A DNA stretch of 64,000 nt. Source: JAGHEK01 sp044426235. Lineage in GTDB: Bacteria > Bacillota > Clostridia > Peptostreptococcales > Peptostreptococcaceae. Positions 42,430-51,467 of the stretch are shown one piece after another; position 1 is the first letter of the stretch; the number at the start of each line of letters is the position of its first letter. Position numbers and translations under genes: made by a program. Below the pieces are notes generated by a model that was given only the letters and a program-made list of their open reading frames with translations, was not told where the DNA came from and did not search any database. Location of the stretch: NCBI GenBank assembly GCA_044426235.1, contig JAWXUS010000002.1, positions 83,520-147,519 on the forward strand, in the 5' to 3' direction.

Positions 42430-43281
42430 TTATATTATTTCTATGAAATATGAAACGTTGAAAGTTTCTTTTATATTTAAAGTATTAATAAATTCTTTAT
42501 CTTTGTAATTTCCATTTGAATTAATATTATCACAAATTCCATACCAAGGTTCTATACATAAAAATGGAGCAGTTGAGTTTTCTTCTTTATAAAAAGGTGT
42601 CCAAACTCCAACTAATGGGAAGTTATCAAAACTAATTTTTAAATAATCTTCTTCATTCTTATTTTTAACATTTATTGAATCAACATTAGTATAAATTAAT
42701 GCATCTCCTTCAAAAGTTTTAGGTGTTAAGTCTAACTTATCAATGTTTATATCTATTTTATTATCATGATAAGGTGGTTTCATAATTATTTGAGAAACTT
42801 GTTTTTTACTTTCAAATTCAAGATAACAATCATTTATATCAGTTATATTAAATGCAGGGTGTGCACCTATTGCAAACTGTATTTCTTTATTATCAATATT
42901 TTCAACTTTCCAATTAACTTCAATTTTGTTATCAATTAAAGTGTATGAAAGAGATAATTTAAAATCATATGGATAAAACTTTTTAGTTTCATCAGATGAT
43001 TTTAGAGAATATGTGATTGAATTTTCATTTTTATTTTCTAAAGTGAAATCAAAATCACGTGCGAAACCGTGTTGAGTCATTTTATATGATTTTTTTTCAA
43101 TTATAGTTTGATCATTTTGTAACTTACCAACTATTGGGAAAAGTATAGGGGAATGTCTTCCCCAGTGCTTTTTATCCCTATTCCAAAGTATTTCTTTGTT
43201 ATATTTTTTTGAGTAAATTCTAGTTAATTCACCACCAGAAATTTTACTATCGATTATAAGTTCATTATTTTCAAGTAACAT
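42430..43281 (-). CDS. Aldose 1-epimerase family protein (LacX-like)
   Basis: A 283-residue galactose-mutarotase-fold protein. Landmarks are EILWNRDKKHWGRHSPILFPIVGKL, the HGFARDFDF motif and the FAIGAHPAFN segment that carries the active-site His in LacX-like proteins. Sugar substrate unknown. It starts 17 bases after the GGDEF gene on the same strand (GGAGG upstream), so it is co-transcribed with it. Confidence 0.88.
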   Translation of the reverse strand: MLLENNELIIDSKISGGELTRIYSKKYNKEILWNRDKKHWGRHSPILFPIVGKLQNDQTIIEKKSYKMTQHGFARDFDFTLENKNENSITYSLKSSDETKKFYPYDFKLSLSYTLIDNKIEVNWKVENIDNKEIQFAIGAHPAFNITDINDCYLEFESKKQVSQIIMKPPYHDNKIDINIDKLDLTPKTFEGDALIYTNVDSINVKNKNEEDYLKISFDNFPLVGVWTPFYKEENSTAPFLCIEPWYGICDNINSNGNYKDKEFINTLNIKETFNVSYFIEII

Positions 43282-43298
43282 AAATTTCCTCCATTATT

Positions 43299-45266
43299 TT
43301 AGTAAGAATAACTATTTCTTCCTTTATGTTTTGATTCGTATAGTTTTTTATCTGCATTTTCAAGTAGAGTTACTAAATCAGATGCTTGTGTAATTTTACT
43401 TGATGCAATTCCGACACTTAGAGTTATTCTATCGCTAGTTTTTGAATATTTGTGTTCAATGTTTTCATGATACAATTTCTCCATTAGTGTGTCTAAATAT
43501 GGAATTAAATTCTCAATAGATTTATCAGATTTTATCGTAAATTCTTCTCCTCCATATCTAAAGCATAAATCATCTTTAAAAACTTCATTTATAACTTTTG
43601 ATACTTTAAATAAAACTTTATCTCCATTTAGATGTCCATAGTTATCATTGTATAGCTTAAAGTGGTCTATATCAATCATTACTATTGTAAGTAATTCTTG
43701 GTTTTTATATGCAAGTTCTAGTTGTTCATTTAAGTGGCCTTTATTGTATAGCTTAGTCAATGGATCGATAGTATTTAGTTTCTTTAATTCTTCATTTAAG
43801 TATACAATTTTTTTATTTTTATTAATAGCATTTATTAACTCTCTAATACAGAAAATAACCACTATGATAAGAATGAAAAATCCTGTTCTAATATTTTTTA
43901 AATTTCTTTCTTCAAGTAAAGTATATATATCGTTGAAAATTGCATATGTGTAAGTTAATGTTGATTGAGAACTAAGTTCATCAGATGCTAATTCAATATA
44001 TTCTAAGAAAGTGCCATAATCTTGTTCGTCAAATGAAATTTTTAATATTTCTTTAATTATTAAATCATTTAAATCAGCTTTAACACCACGTACTTCTAAT
44101 TCATCTAAAAGCATTATATATTTTTCTAAAGTATTATTGTAGTCGTGGTTTTCATAAAAATCGATTTTTAAACGTGTAAATTCAAGAGCATCAGGAATTA
44201 AAATAGAAACATTTTTATTGTCTATGTTATATAATTCATTAGCATTTTTTAAGTATTCTTTAGCTACATCTAAATTTCCGAAATTAACTTCGAGTTCAGC
44301 AAATATTGTGTATCCCCAGATTAAAGATCTATTTGAATTAATAATCGTTGAAATCTCAATTTGTTTATCTCTATATTTTTGATAAAAGGCGACGTCTCCA
44401 ATTCTTGCATAACATTCAGCAAGATATCCATATATGATGGCTTTATTCAAATCGTCAATTTTTAATTTATTAGATAATAAGTCCTCGTATATACGTATTG
44501 TTTTTGAATAATTTTTTTGGATATAATAACTTTCTCCTAAATTAACGGCGCACTGTAAAATTAATTCATCATCACCATAGTCAAGACAAAGTTCAAGGGC
44601 GTCAACTGTATATTGTAGAGCAGGTTCAAATTCATTAGTTAATTTATAAAGCGTTGATATATACAAATAACCACGAACTTTATCATCTATGGTTTCTGCA
44701 TAATCAATAGAATACTTAGTTTTTTCTATTAAATCTTCAATTGGAAAAGCAGCTAATGCCATTGTTTTCACTCTGTCAAAATAAATATCTGATAAAAATT
44801 CTGTATCTTTTGATTTAAGTGATAAATTCTTTGCAACACCAAAGTATTCTTCACCTAATTCAAGATCCCCTATTCTAATATAATTATTAGATAATGCAGA
44901 TAGTATTTTTACATTTAATTCGTTATTTTTATGAGTATCATTAACTTTATAAGAATACGATTTGTTAAGATATTTAATTGAAATATCTGTTTCATTTTGT
45001 AAGTACTTAATGTATCCTAAAGCATAATAAGATTTTTTTAGTTGAGAAAAATCTTGATTTGAAGTGTTTTCTAGTTCATTTAAAATATTTTTCTCAAAAA
45101 TTTCTAAGTCGTCACTATCTTGCAGATATTGTTTATCTGTATTAATAATATCTAAAAATTCAGCAGTATATGTATATTCTGGTTTCGATAATACATATGC
45201 AAAAATTAATAGTATACAAAAAAAGACGGCTACAAACGAATATTTATGTATTATTTTTTTCTTCAT
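43299..45266 (-). CDS. Membrane TPR-repeat diguanylate cyclase
   Basis: A 655-residue signalling protein: N-terminal span (about 8-27), an extracytoplasmic region of tetratricopeptide-like helical repeats (about 60-440), a second span (about 458-478), a short coiled linker (KKIVYLNEELKKL) and a GGDEF domain with active site YGGEEF near residue 570. The RxxD inhibition site is absent. The layout suggests sensing of an outside ligand or protein partner through the TPR part and cyclic di-GMP output. AAGGAGA precedes the ATG. Second diguanylate cyclase of the window. Confidence 0.9.
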   Translation of the reverse strand: MKKKIIHKYSFVAVFFCILLIFAYVLSKPEYTYTAEFLDIINTDKQYLQDSDDLEIFEKNILNELENTSNQDFSQLKKSYYALGYIKYLQNETDISIKYLNKSYSYKVNDTHKNNELNVKILSALSNNYIRIGDLELGEEYFGVAKNLSLKSKDTEFLSDIYFDRVKTMALAAFPIEDLIEKTKYSIDYAETIDDKVRGYLYISTLYKLTNEFEPALQYTVDALELCLDYGDDELILQCAVNLGESYYIQKNYSKTIRIYEDLLSNKLKIDDLNKAIIYGYLAECYARIGDVAFYQKYRDKQIEISTIINSNRSLIWGYTIFAELEVNFGNLDVAKEYLKNANELYNIDNKNVSILIPDALEFTRLKIDFYENHDYNNTLEKYIMLLDELEVRGVKADLNDLIIKEILKISFDEQDYGTFLEYIELASDELSSQSTLTYTYAIFNDIYTLLEERNLKNIRTGFFILIIVVIFCIRELINAINKNKKIVYLNEELKKLNTIDPLTKLYNKGHLNEQLELAYKNQELLTIVMIDIDHFKLYNDNYGHLNGDKVLFKVSKVINEVFKDDLCFRYGGEEFTIKSDKSIENLIPYLDTLMEKLYHENIEHKYSKTSDRITLSVGIASSKITQASDLVTLLENADKKLYESKHKGRNSYSY

Positions 45267-45391
45267 GCATCTCTCCTTAATAAAATATCTGTAAGTAATT
45301 ATTATATAATAAATATTTTTATTGTGCTACATAAATATATTTAAATTTGAATTAATAGTGTAATCAAAGTGTATAAAATATGTAGAATAAA

Positions 45392-45400
45392 TGTTATAAT
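45392..45400 (+). promoter_or_regulatory. Extended -10 promoter of the mutS2-like locus
   Basis: TGTTATAAT: perfect TATAAT with extended TG. No clear -35. It would start a transcript with a structured leader of about 120 bases. Confidence 0.5.
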
Positions 45401-45432
45401 TATAAAAAATAAAATATGAAAGGAATAAATTT

Positions 45433-45528
45433 ATGTTTAGCACCGTAGCAAACTTCTTGTAAGTGAGGAGTTTAGTCCTTATTTATAAGAAGTATTTATA
45501 ATAATACTTATGAATAAAGGAGAAAATT
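45433..45528 (+). promoter_or_regulatory. Structured leader with a 9-codon upstream ORF
   Basis: An ATG with AAAGGA upstream opens a frame of nine codons (MFSTVANFL, 45433-45462). Its end overlaps a continuous 17-bp stem (45453-45469 with 45476-45492, four G-U pairs, loop GUUUAG), followed by a second hairpin (AAGUAUU / AAUACUU, 45491-45510). No T run follows. Peptide translation would melt the base of the first stem, so a translation-sensitive leader is possible. Confidence 0.5.
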
Positions 45529-47415
45529 ATGCGTTATAGTGAAAAACTTCAACTAAATGAAGTAAAAGAAAATATAAAAGAATTTTGTGTTAGTTCTTTA
45601 GGAAAAGAATTAATAGATAAATTAAAGCCAAGTAATAATTTAGAAGTTGTAAGAAAAAGGCTAAATGATAATAAAGAGGCAAGAAATATATTAGAAAATA
45701 GCACTTATATTCCGCTTGAAGGAGTTTTTAATATAGGAAATATAACTGAAAAAGTAGATAAGGGAATGGTTCTTGAACCAACAGAATTATTAACTGTAAA
45801 TGACTTTTTAAGAGGTTCATCAAAAATAAAAAAATTTATGAATGATATGGAATTTTATTCTCCAAAACTTAGTTCTTATTCACTAAATATTTCGGAATTT
45901 AAGGAACTTGAAGAAGAAATAAACTTTAGTATAAAAAATAATAAGGTTAGTTCAGAGGCGAGTAAAGACCTTAAAAAGATACGAAGAAGTATAGAAAATT
46001 TAGAAGAAAAAATTAAAGATAAGATGAATAAATTCATAACTTCTAGTGCAAATAAAAGATTTATACAAGAATTTATAATTTCAAAAAGAGATGATAGATA
46101 CGTTGTGCCGATTAAATCTTCATTTAAAAATGATGTTGAAGGAACAATTCTTGATACTTCATCAAAGGGGAATACTGTTTTTATTGAGCCAAAGAGTGTA
46201 TCTAAATATACTTTAGAGCTTATTAGTTTAAAGTCTGAAGAATCTATTTAAGAATATAAAATATTGTCTTATCTTAGTGAAATGATAAGTGAGCGAATTT
46301 TTAATATAAATTTAAACGTACAAATAATCGCAGAATATGATTTTATTTTTGCAAAAGCAAAGTATAGTAGAAATAATAAATGTGTTACCCCAAAAATAAA
46401 TAACAATGGATATATAAAAATAATAAAAGGAAAACACCCTTTATTAAAAGGTGAGGTTATACCTCTTGATATTGAAATTGGAAAAAATTATAGAGGATTA
46501 ATCATAACAGGACCTAATGCAGGAGGTAAAACTGTTACTTTAAAAACTGTTGGACTTCTTAGTCTTATGGTTAATTTTGGATTCGATATTTGTTGCGATG
46601 AAGAAAGTGACATCGCAATATTCGATAATATATTTGTGGACATTGGTGATGATCAAAGTATTGAAAATTCACTTAGTACATTTTCATCTCACATAAAAAA
46701 TATTTCTGAAATAATAAATAAATCTAATGATAATACTTTAGTATTATTTGATGAAATAGGAAGTGGAACGGAACCTAATGAAGGTGCTGGCCTTGCTATT
46801 TCAATACTTGAAGAATTTTATAAAATTAAATGCACAGTAGTTGCATCTACTCATTATGCAGAAATAAAAAGATTTGCACTTATGCACCCTGATTTTGAAA
46901 ATGCAGGAATGTTATTTAATAAAGAAACACTTGAACCGTTATATAAATTAACTATTGGAAGTAGTCAAGATAGTAATGCATTATTTATTTCAAAGAAAAT
47001 GGGAATAAAAGAAAGTATTTTAAAAAGGGCTAGAGATTATATAAATAATAAAGATTATAATTTGGAAATAGTTAAGAAAAAAGAAATTATTGAAATTGGA
47101 AACTTTGTCGAAAATAGATTTTCAAATTATCAAGTTGGAGATAAAGTAAAACTTTTTGATAAAGATGATTTTGGTATAGTTTATAGGGAAATTGATAAAT
47201 TGAACAATATAGAGGTTTTATATAATAATGAATTTATAAGTGTCAATATTAAAAGAGCTGAGCTTTTTCTTAGTAAAGATGAATTATATCCAAAAGATTA
47301 TGATATAAATTCTTTATTTACAACTTATGAAGAAAGAAAACTTGAGAAAGATATTATTAGAGGATCAAAAAAAACTTTAAAAAAAATACGAAAACAAATA
47401 AAAGAGAACAAATAA
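45529..47415 (+). pseudogene. MutS2-like gene interrupted by an in-frame stop codon
   Basis: Two adjacent frames in one register (45529-46251 and from 46252 to 47415) form one MutS family protein of about 628 codons. Part one has the MutS2 N-terminal and clamp regions (RSIENLEEKIKDKMNKFI, KRDDRYVVPIKSS). Part two has the remaining core and ATPase (GPNAGGKTVTLKTVG, VLFDEIGSGTEPNEG). They are parted by a single TAA at 46249-46251 with collinear homology on both sides. The C-terminal coiled coil and Smr nuclease domain of standard MutS2 (about 780 residues) are missing, although a KOW-like region and basic tail remain. Likely a nonsense pseudogene, or a strain-level or sequencing change. Confidence 0.8.
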
Positions 47416-47449
47416 TACCAGTATAAAATATTTAGTTAAAACCAATAAT

Positions 47450-47478
47450 AAGCCTATATTATTTTAGGAGGCTTTTTT
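47450..47478 (+). terminator. Terminator-like hairpin carrying the DUF1540 Shine-Dalgarno
   Basis: AAGCCT (47450-47455) pairs with AGGCTT (47469-47474), followed by T through 47478. The 3' arm includes most of AGGAGG (47466-47471), the ribosome-binding site of the ATG at 47479. It can act as a weak terminator of the mutS2-like transcript and as a shield of that site. Confidence 0.5.
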
Positions 47479-47793
47479 ATGATAAATTGTGACGTTAAAA
47501 ATTGTTCTCATAACTCAAATGGAGATTGCTGTGCCAATATTATTAATATTGGAGGAAAGTTAGCAGTTAATTCTAAAAGTACTTGTTGTGGTTCGTTTCT
47601 TGATAAATCACATTATTCAGATTTAACAAATAGTTTTACTAGTAGTGGAGTGTGTGAAAATATAGTTTGTAGTGCATCAAATTGCAAATTTAATAATAAC
47701 ACAATGTGTACTGCTAAAAATATTGAAGTTAAAGGTAGAGAAGCTGTAAATGTTTATGATGAAACTAATTGTCAAACATTTGTCTTAAAATAG
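47479..47793 (+). CDS. DUF1540 cysteine-rich protein, two copies of the domain
   Basis: A 104-residue protein with two DUF1540 units: CDVKNCSHNSNGDCCANIINI near the start and CSASNCKFNNNTMCTAKNIEV from about residue 64. Each has the C-x4-C-x(7)-C spacing, followed by a further C (CCGSF, NCQTF). Likely metal-binding; function unknown in the family, which is common in spore-forming Clostridia. Twelve Cys in 104 residues with no signal peptide. AGGAGG precedes the ATG inside a hairpin. Confidence 0.85.
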   Translation: MINCDVKNCSHNSNGDCCANIINIGGKLAVNSKSTCCGSFLDKSHYSDLTNSFTSSGVCENIVCSASNCKFNNNTMCTAKNIEVKGREAVNVYDETNCQTFVLK

Positions 47794-47797
47794 AATA

Positions 47798-47823
47798 GGC
47801 CCTCTTTTTGAGGGTTTATTTTT
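47798..47823 (+). terminator. Terminator after the DUF1540 gene
   Basis: CCCTC / GAGGG with a five-T loop, tail TTTATTTTT; a short stem. Confidence 0.65.
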
Positions 47824-47899
47824 AAAAATTAAATATTGTGGAATTTTTTGAATTTTTTGGGAATATTAAGTTTATAATCTTTTGAAAAAGGTGATAAAA

Positions 47900-48598
47900 T
47901 TGACGACTATAGAATTTTTAGACGAACAAATTGAAATTCCAAACAGTCTTGAAAAGTACAATAATTTAAGAAGAAAATATCAAATAAGAGCAAAAAATAT
48001 TCAAAAAGAATTTATTAGAGATTTTGAAGAAAATAAATTTTATTTGGATACATCGATTTTAATACTAAAAAATGAAATTAAATATATAGTAAAAAATGAA
48101 ATTAAATATTTATTAGAAGAATTAAGTAAAATTGGTTTTTCTGAAGTTGATACATTATATTTTCAAAAATTATATTATGATAATCATTTTGAAATAAATT
48201 ACTTTTTAATAGATTTAGAAGAAGAATTTATAAGTATGAATGATAATTATGAATGTATTAATTTTAAAAAAGTAAAAATTTTAAAAGATATTAAAGAAGA
48301 TTTAGGTAGAAAACTTTATCATTCTATATTTAATATTCACTATACTCTAATAAGATTTTTGAGGGAAAATAATGATTTTAGCATTAATATTGTTAGTGAT
48401 GAAAATGTTATTTATTCACTTTTAACTTTTGAAGATGCAAAAAGGGCAAAAAATCCTCAAGTAAAAAAAGAAAAATTACAAAAATCAATAATTTTAAATC
48501 CATATAATAAAGAAATTTATAGATATATTTTAAAAGAATATAAAATGTATTTTTACTCTGTATTTGAACTTGCTAGTTATTTTGGAATTGATTTTTAA
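47900..48598 (+). CDS. Protein of unknown function, 232 aa
   Basis: I do not recognise this protein. It is rich in Lys, Glu, Ile and aromatic residues, predicted mostly helical, with no signal peptide, span or catalytic motif. It starts MTTIEFLDEQIEIPNSLEKY and contains a repeated KNEIKY(I/L) pair near residue 60 and a TPR-like end (KREKLQKSIILNPYNKEIYRYIL style). TTG 47900 is chosen for its AGGTGAT site; a TTG at 47882 in frame overlaps no good site. Single-gene unit bounded by terminators. Confidence 0.65.
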   Translation: MTTIEFLDEQIEIPNSLEKYNNLRRKYQIRAKNIQKEFIRDFEENKFYLDTSILILKNEIKYIVKNEIKYLLEELSKIGFSEVDTLYFQKLYYDNHFEINYFLIDLEEEFISMNDNYECINFKKVKILKDIKEDLGRKLYHSIFNIHYTLIRFLRENNDFSINIVSDENVIYSLLTFEDAKRAKNPQVKKEKLQKSIILNPYNKEIYRYILKEYKMYFYSVFELASYFGIDF

Positions 48599-48604
48599 TT
48601 ATTA

Positions 48605-48633
48605 GGCACTACTGTTTAAGTAGTGTCTTTTTT
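48605..48633 (+). terminator. Terminator after the 232-aa unknown gene
   Basis: GGCACTACT / AGTAGTGTC, a 9-bp stem with loop GTTTA and six T. Confidence 0.9.
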
Positions 48634-48664
48634 GTAAATAATATTTAACATAGTATTAATATTT

Positions 48665-48744
48665 AAAATAGTTAATTTCATGTTAATATATACATAAATA
48701 AAAACTATTTTATTTGTAAACTCTTCTTTAATAAGAGTTTTTTT
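48665..48744 (+). promoter_or_regulatory. Candidate attenuator: inverted repeat and terminator upstream of the ornithine cyclodeaminase gene
   Basis: AAAATAGTT (48665-48673) pairs with AACTATTTT (48703-48711), followed at once by a terminator-like hairpin AAACTCTT / AAGAGTTT (48718-48740) with T through 48744. A real terminator for the upstream gene already exists at 48605-48633, so this second one is unexplained. An extended -10 (TGATATAAT, 48746-48754) then precedes the gene. Confidence 0.45.
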
Positions 48745-48785
48745 GTGATATAATAATTAGATAATTAAATTTAGGAGGAAATTTT

Positions 48786-49721
48786 ATGAAAATAATAACT
48801 CACGAAGATATAATGGATTTAAAAATAAATTACAATGAACTTTATGAATGGATAAAAGACTCTTTTAATTCAAAAGATAGTGCTATTTTACCTGGAAAAA
48901 CTAGTATAACTCAACCAAATGGAATATTTTTTAATACTATGCCATCTATGATGGATGACGTTTTTGGAGTAAAGGTTGTAACTAGAAAAAGTGATAGAAA
49001 ACCAACTATAGATTCTCAAATTTATTTATATAATAAAGATACATACAATGTTGAATGTATTCTTGATGGAAACTATATAACTGCTATGAGAACAGCAGCT
49101 GTTAGTGTTTTATCAATAGATTTACTTGCAAAAAAAGATTTTAAAACAATATCTTTTATGGGGCTTGGACTTGTTTCAGTTGCAACCCTTAAGATGATTT
49201 GTGAAATATTTAAAGGTAGAGATTTTACTATAAAACTTTTAAAATATAAAGATCAACACACAGAACTAATTGAAAGATTTAAATCGTATGATAATTTAAC
49301 TTTTGCTGTTGAAGAAAATATAGAAAACTTAGTTAAAGGAAGTGACGTTTTACTTTCTGCAATAACTTATACTGATGGTACTGTTTCAGAATATGAGTGG
49401 TATGATGAAGGCGTTTTAGTTTTACCAGTACACGTAAAAGGTTTCTCAAATATAGATAAGAAATTCGATAAAGTATTTATGGACGACTTTAATAACACTA
49501 AAGTTATTGAAGGTGTTGAAGATATAAGATATAAGTGCGAAATAACGAGTTTATTAAATGATTTATCACTTGGTAGACAAAATGATAAAGAAAAGATAGT
49601 ATCTTACAATATAGGACTTTCAACTCACGATATACTATTTGCAAATAATATATTCAAAAAGTTTAGTAATAAAAATAATGATATATATCTTAATAAAATA
49701 GAAGATAAGATATGGTTATAA
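48786..49721 (+). CDS. Ornithine cyclodeaminase/mu-crystallin family protein
   Basis: A 311-residue NAD(P)-dependent enzyme of the OCD/mu-crystallin group. Landmarks are FNTMPSMMDDVFGVKVVT, the TAMRTAAVSVLSIDLLAKKD segment and the Rossmann loop ISFMGLGLVSVATLKMI. The glycine loop (GLGLVS) is degenerate compared with GxGxQA of the family, so cofactor use or activity may differ. Members include ornithine cyclodeaminase, ketimine reductases and alanine dehydrogenases; substrate cannot be told here. AGGAGG precedes the ATG. Confidence 0.85.
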   Translation: MKIITHEDIMDLKINYNELYEWIKDSFNSKDSAILPGKTSITQPNGIFFNTMPSMMDDVFGVKVVTRKSDRKPTIDSQIYLYNKDTYNVECILDGNYITAMRTAAVSVLSIDLLAKKDFKTISFMGLGLVSVATLKMICEIFKGRDFTIKLLKYKDQHTELIERFKSYDNLTFAVEENIENLVKGSDVLLSAITYTDGTVSEYEWYDEGVLVLPVHVKGFSNIDKKFDKVFMDDFNNTKVIEGVEDIRYKCEITSLLNDLSLGRQNDKEKIVSYNIGLSTHDILFANNIFKKFSNKNNDIYLNKIEDKIWL

Positions 49722-49780
49722 GATAAAATAAATCAATAAAATTAAGTTTTGATTGATTTTAAAACTAAGGAGAAAAAGTT

Positions 49781-50710
49781 ATGAAATGGACAGAAATAAC
49801 TATAAAAACTAGCAATGAAGCTGTTGAGGCTGTTACAAATATTCTTTATGAAATGAATGTTGGTGGGGTATCAATTGAAGATCCAAAAGATTTTAAATTC
49901 CAAAAATCTAATGAGTATGATTGGGATTTTGTTGGAGAGGAAATATTTAATAGTGGTTATGAAGGTGTAATAATAAAAACTTATATAACTGAAGAAAGAG
50001 ATGTTACAGACGAAATAAATCTTATCAAAGAAAAAATTGAAGGTCTTAAAGAATTTGGACTTGATATTGGAGAGGCTATAGTTGAAGTTTCTCAAGTTGA
50101 TGAGGAAGACTGGGCTAATGAGTGGAAAAATTACTACAAGCCAACTAAAATTGGAGAAAAAATAGTTATAAAGCCTACTTGGGAAGATTATGAAGAAGAA
50201 GGGGATATAATTGTTGATTTAGATCCTGGAATGGCATTTGGAACTGGAACTCACGAAACTACTTTTATGTGTATTGAACAACTTCAAAAATACGTTAAAG
50301 CAGATACTAAAGTATTTGATATTGGTTGTGGAAGTGGAATTTTATCAATAGTTGCGGCAAAACTTGGAGCGAAAGAAGTTTTAGCGGTTGATTTAGATGA
50401 AGTTGCAGTTAAAGTTTCAAAAGAAAATATAGAGATAAATAATGTAAATGTTACTGCGATTTGTGGTAATTTAATGGATGTTGTTACTGATAAAGCGGAT
50501 ATAGTTGTTGCAAATATAATAGCAGACATTATAATTTTCCTTGCAAAAGACATTAAAAACTTTATGAAAGATGATGCTACATTTATATCTAGTGGTATAA
50601 TTCATAAAAAGGTTGATGAAGTAGTTAGCGCATTAGAAGAAAATGGTCTTGAAGTTATAGAAGTGCAGACTATGGGTGAGTGGAATGCAGTAGTATCAAA
50701 GATTAAGTAG
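49781..50710 (+). CDS. prmA: Ribosomal protein L11 methyltransferase
   Basis: SAM-dependent methylation of ribosomal protein L11. The 309-residue protein has the N-terminal L11-recognition domain (to about 120), then the methyltransferase with DLDPGMAFGTGTHETT, the SAM loop FDIGCGSGILSIVAAKLGA and VVANIIADII. AAGGAG precedes the ATG. First gene of prmA-rsmE-mtaB-hinT; normally close to dnaJ, here 7.5 kb away. Confidence 0.97.
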   Translation: MKWTEITIKTSNEAVEAVTNILYEMNVGGVSIEDPKDFKFQKSNEYDWDFVGEEIFNSGYEGVIIKTYITEERDVTDEINLIKEKIEGLKEFGLDIGEAIVEVSQVDEEDWANEWKNYYKPTKIGEKIVIKPTWEDYEEEGDIIVDLDPGMAFGTGTHETTFMCIEQLQKYVKADTKVFDIGCGSGILSIVAAKLGAKEVLAVDLDEVAVKVSKENIEINNVNVTAICGNLMDVVTDKADIVVANIIADIIIFLAKDIKNFMKDDATFISSGIIHKKVDEVVSALEENGLEVIEVQTMGEWNAVVSKIK

Positions 50711-50717
50711 GTGAATT

Positions 50718-51467
50718 ATGGATAGATTTTTTGTAGATAAAACTAATATAAATTTAGAAGACAATAAAGCTAAGATAAACGGTGAAGATGTAAAGCATAT
50801 TTCAAAAGTTTTAAGACTTAGAGTTGGTGAAGAAGTTGAAATTTGTGATAAAGAAAATAGTGAATATATTTGTGAGATAAATTCAATAGAAAAAGATGAA
50901 GTATGTCTTAACATATTAACTAAAAAAGAAGTAAATAGAGAACCTAAAATTAAGATTAAAGTTTATCAAGGAGTTCCTAAGGGTCCTAAAATGGAATATA
51001 TTTTACAGAAATTAACTGAAGTTGGTGTTTGTGAAATAATTTTGGTTGATACCAAAAGAAGTATTTCAAAGTTTGATAAGAAGGAAGATAAAAAACTTGA
51101 GAGATTTGAAAGAATAATATATGAGGCATCAAAACAAAGTAAAAGAGGTCAAATACCAGTTTTACGTGGAGTTTTAAGTTTTAAAGAGGCACTTGTTGAT
51201 ATGAAAAATAATGATTTAAATGTAGTGCCATATGAAAATGAAAGAACAACTTCGATTAAAAAAGCCATAAAAGGTGTAAATATAGATAGTATAGGAATTT
51301 TTATAGGACCTGAGGGTGGAATATCTGAAGAAGAAATAGAAAGTCTTGAAGAAAATAATTTCACTTCAGTTTCACTAGGACCTAGAATTTTAAGAACAGA
51401 AACGGCATCAGTTGTTGCTAGTTCAATAATTCTTTATGAATTAGACGATATGGGAGGACAAAATTAA
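50718..51467 (+). CDS. rsmE: 16S rRNA (uracil-1498-N3)-methyltransferase
   Basis: A 249-residue SPOUT methyltransferase. N-terminal PUA-like domain (HISKVLRLRVGEEVEICD), then the knotted domain with VYQGVPKGPKMEYILQKLTE, GVCEIILVDTKRS, FIGPEGGISEEEIE and SLGPRILRTETA. It starts 7 bases after prmA. Confidence 0.97.
   Translation: MDRFFVDKTNINLEDNKAKINGEDVKHISKVLRLRVGEEVEICDKENSEYICEINSIEKDEVCLNILTKKEVNREPKIKIKVYQGVPKGPKMEYILQKLTEVGVCEIILVDTKRSISKFDKKEDKKLERFERIIYEASKQSKRGQIPVLRGVLSFKEALVDMKNNDLNVVPYENERTTSIKKAIKGVNIDSIGIFIGPEGGISEEEIESLEENNFTSVSLGPRILRTETASVVASSIILYELDDMGGQN

Noticed and set aside
46249..46251. Recoding of the stop in the mutS2-like gene
   Set aside because: The codon is TAA, not TGA, so it cannot be selenocysteine; no slippery sequence or frame change is present.
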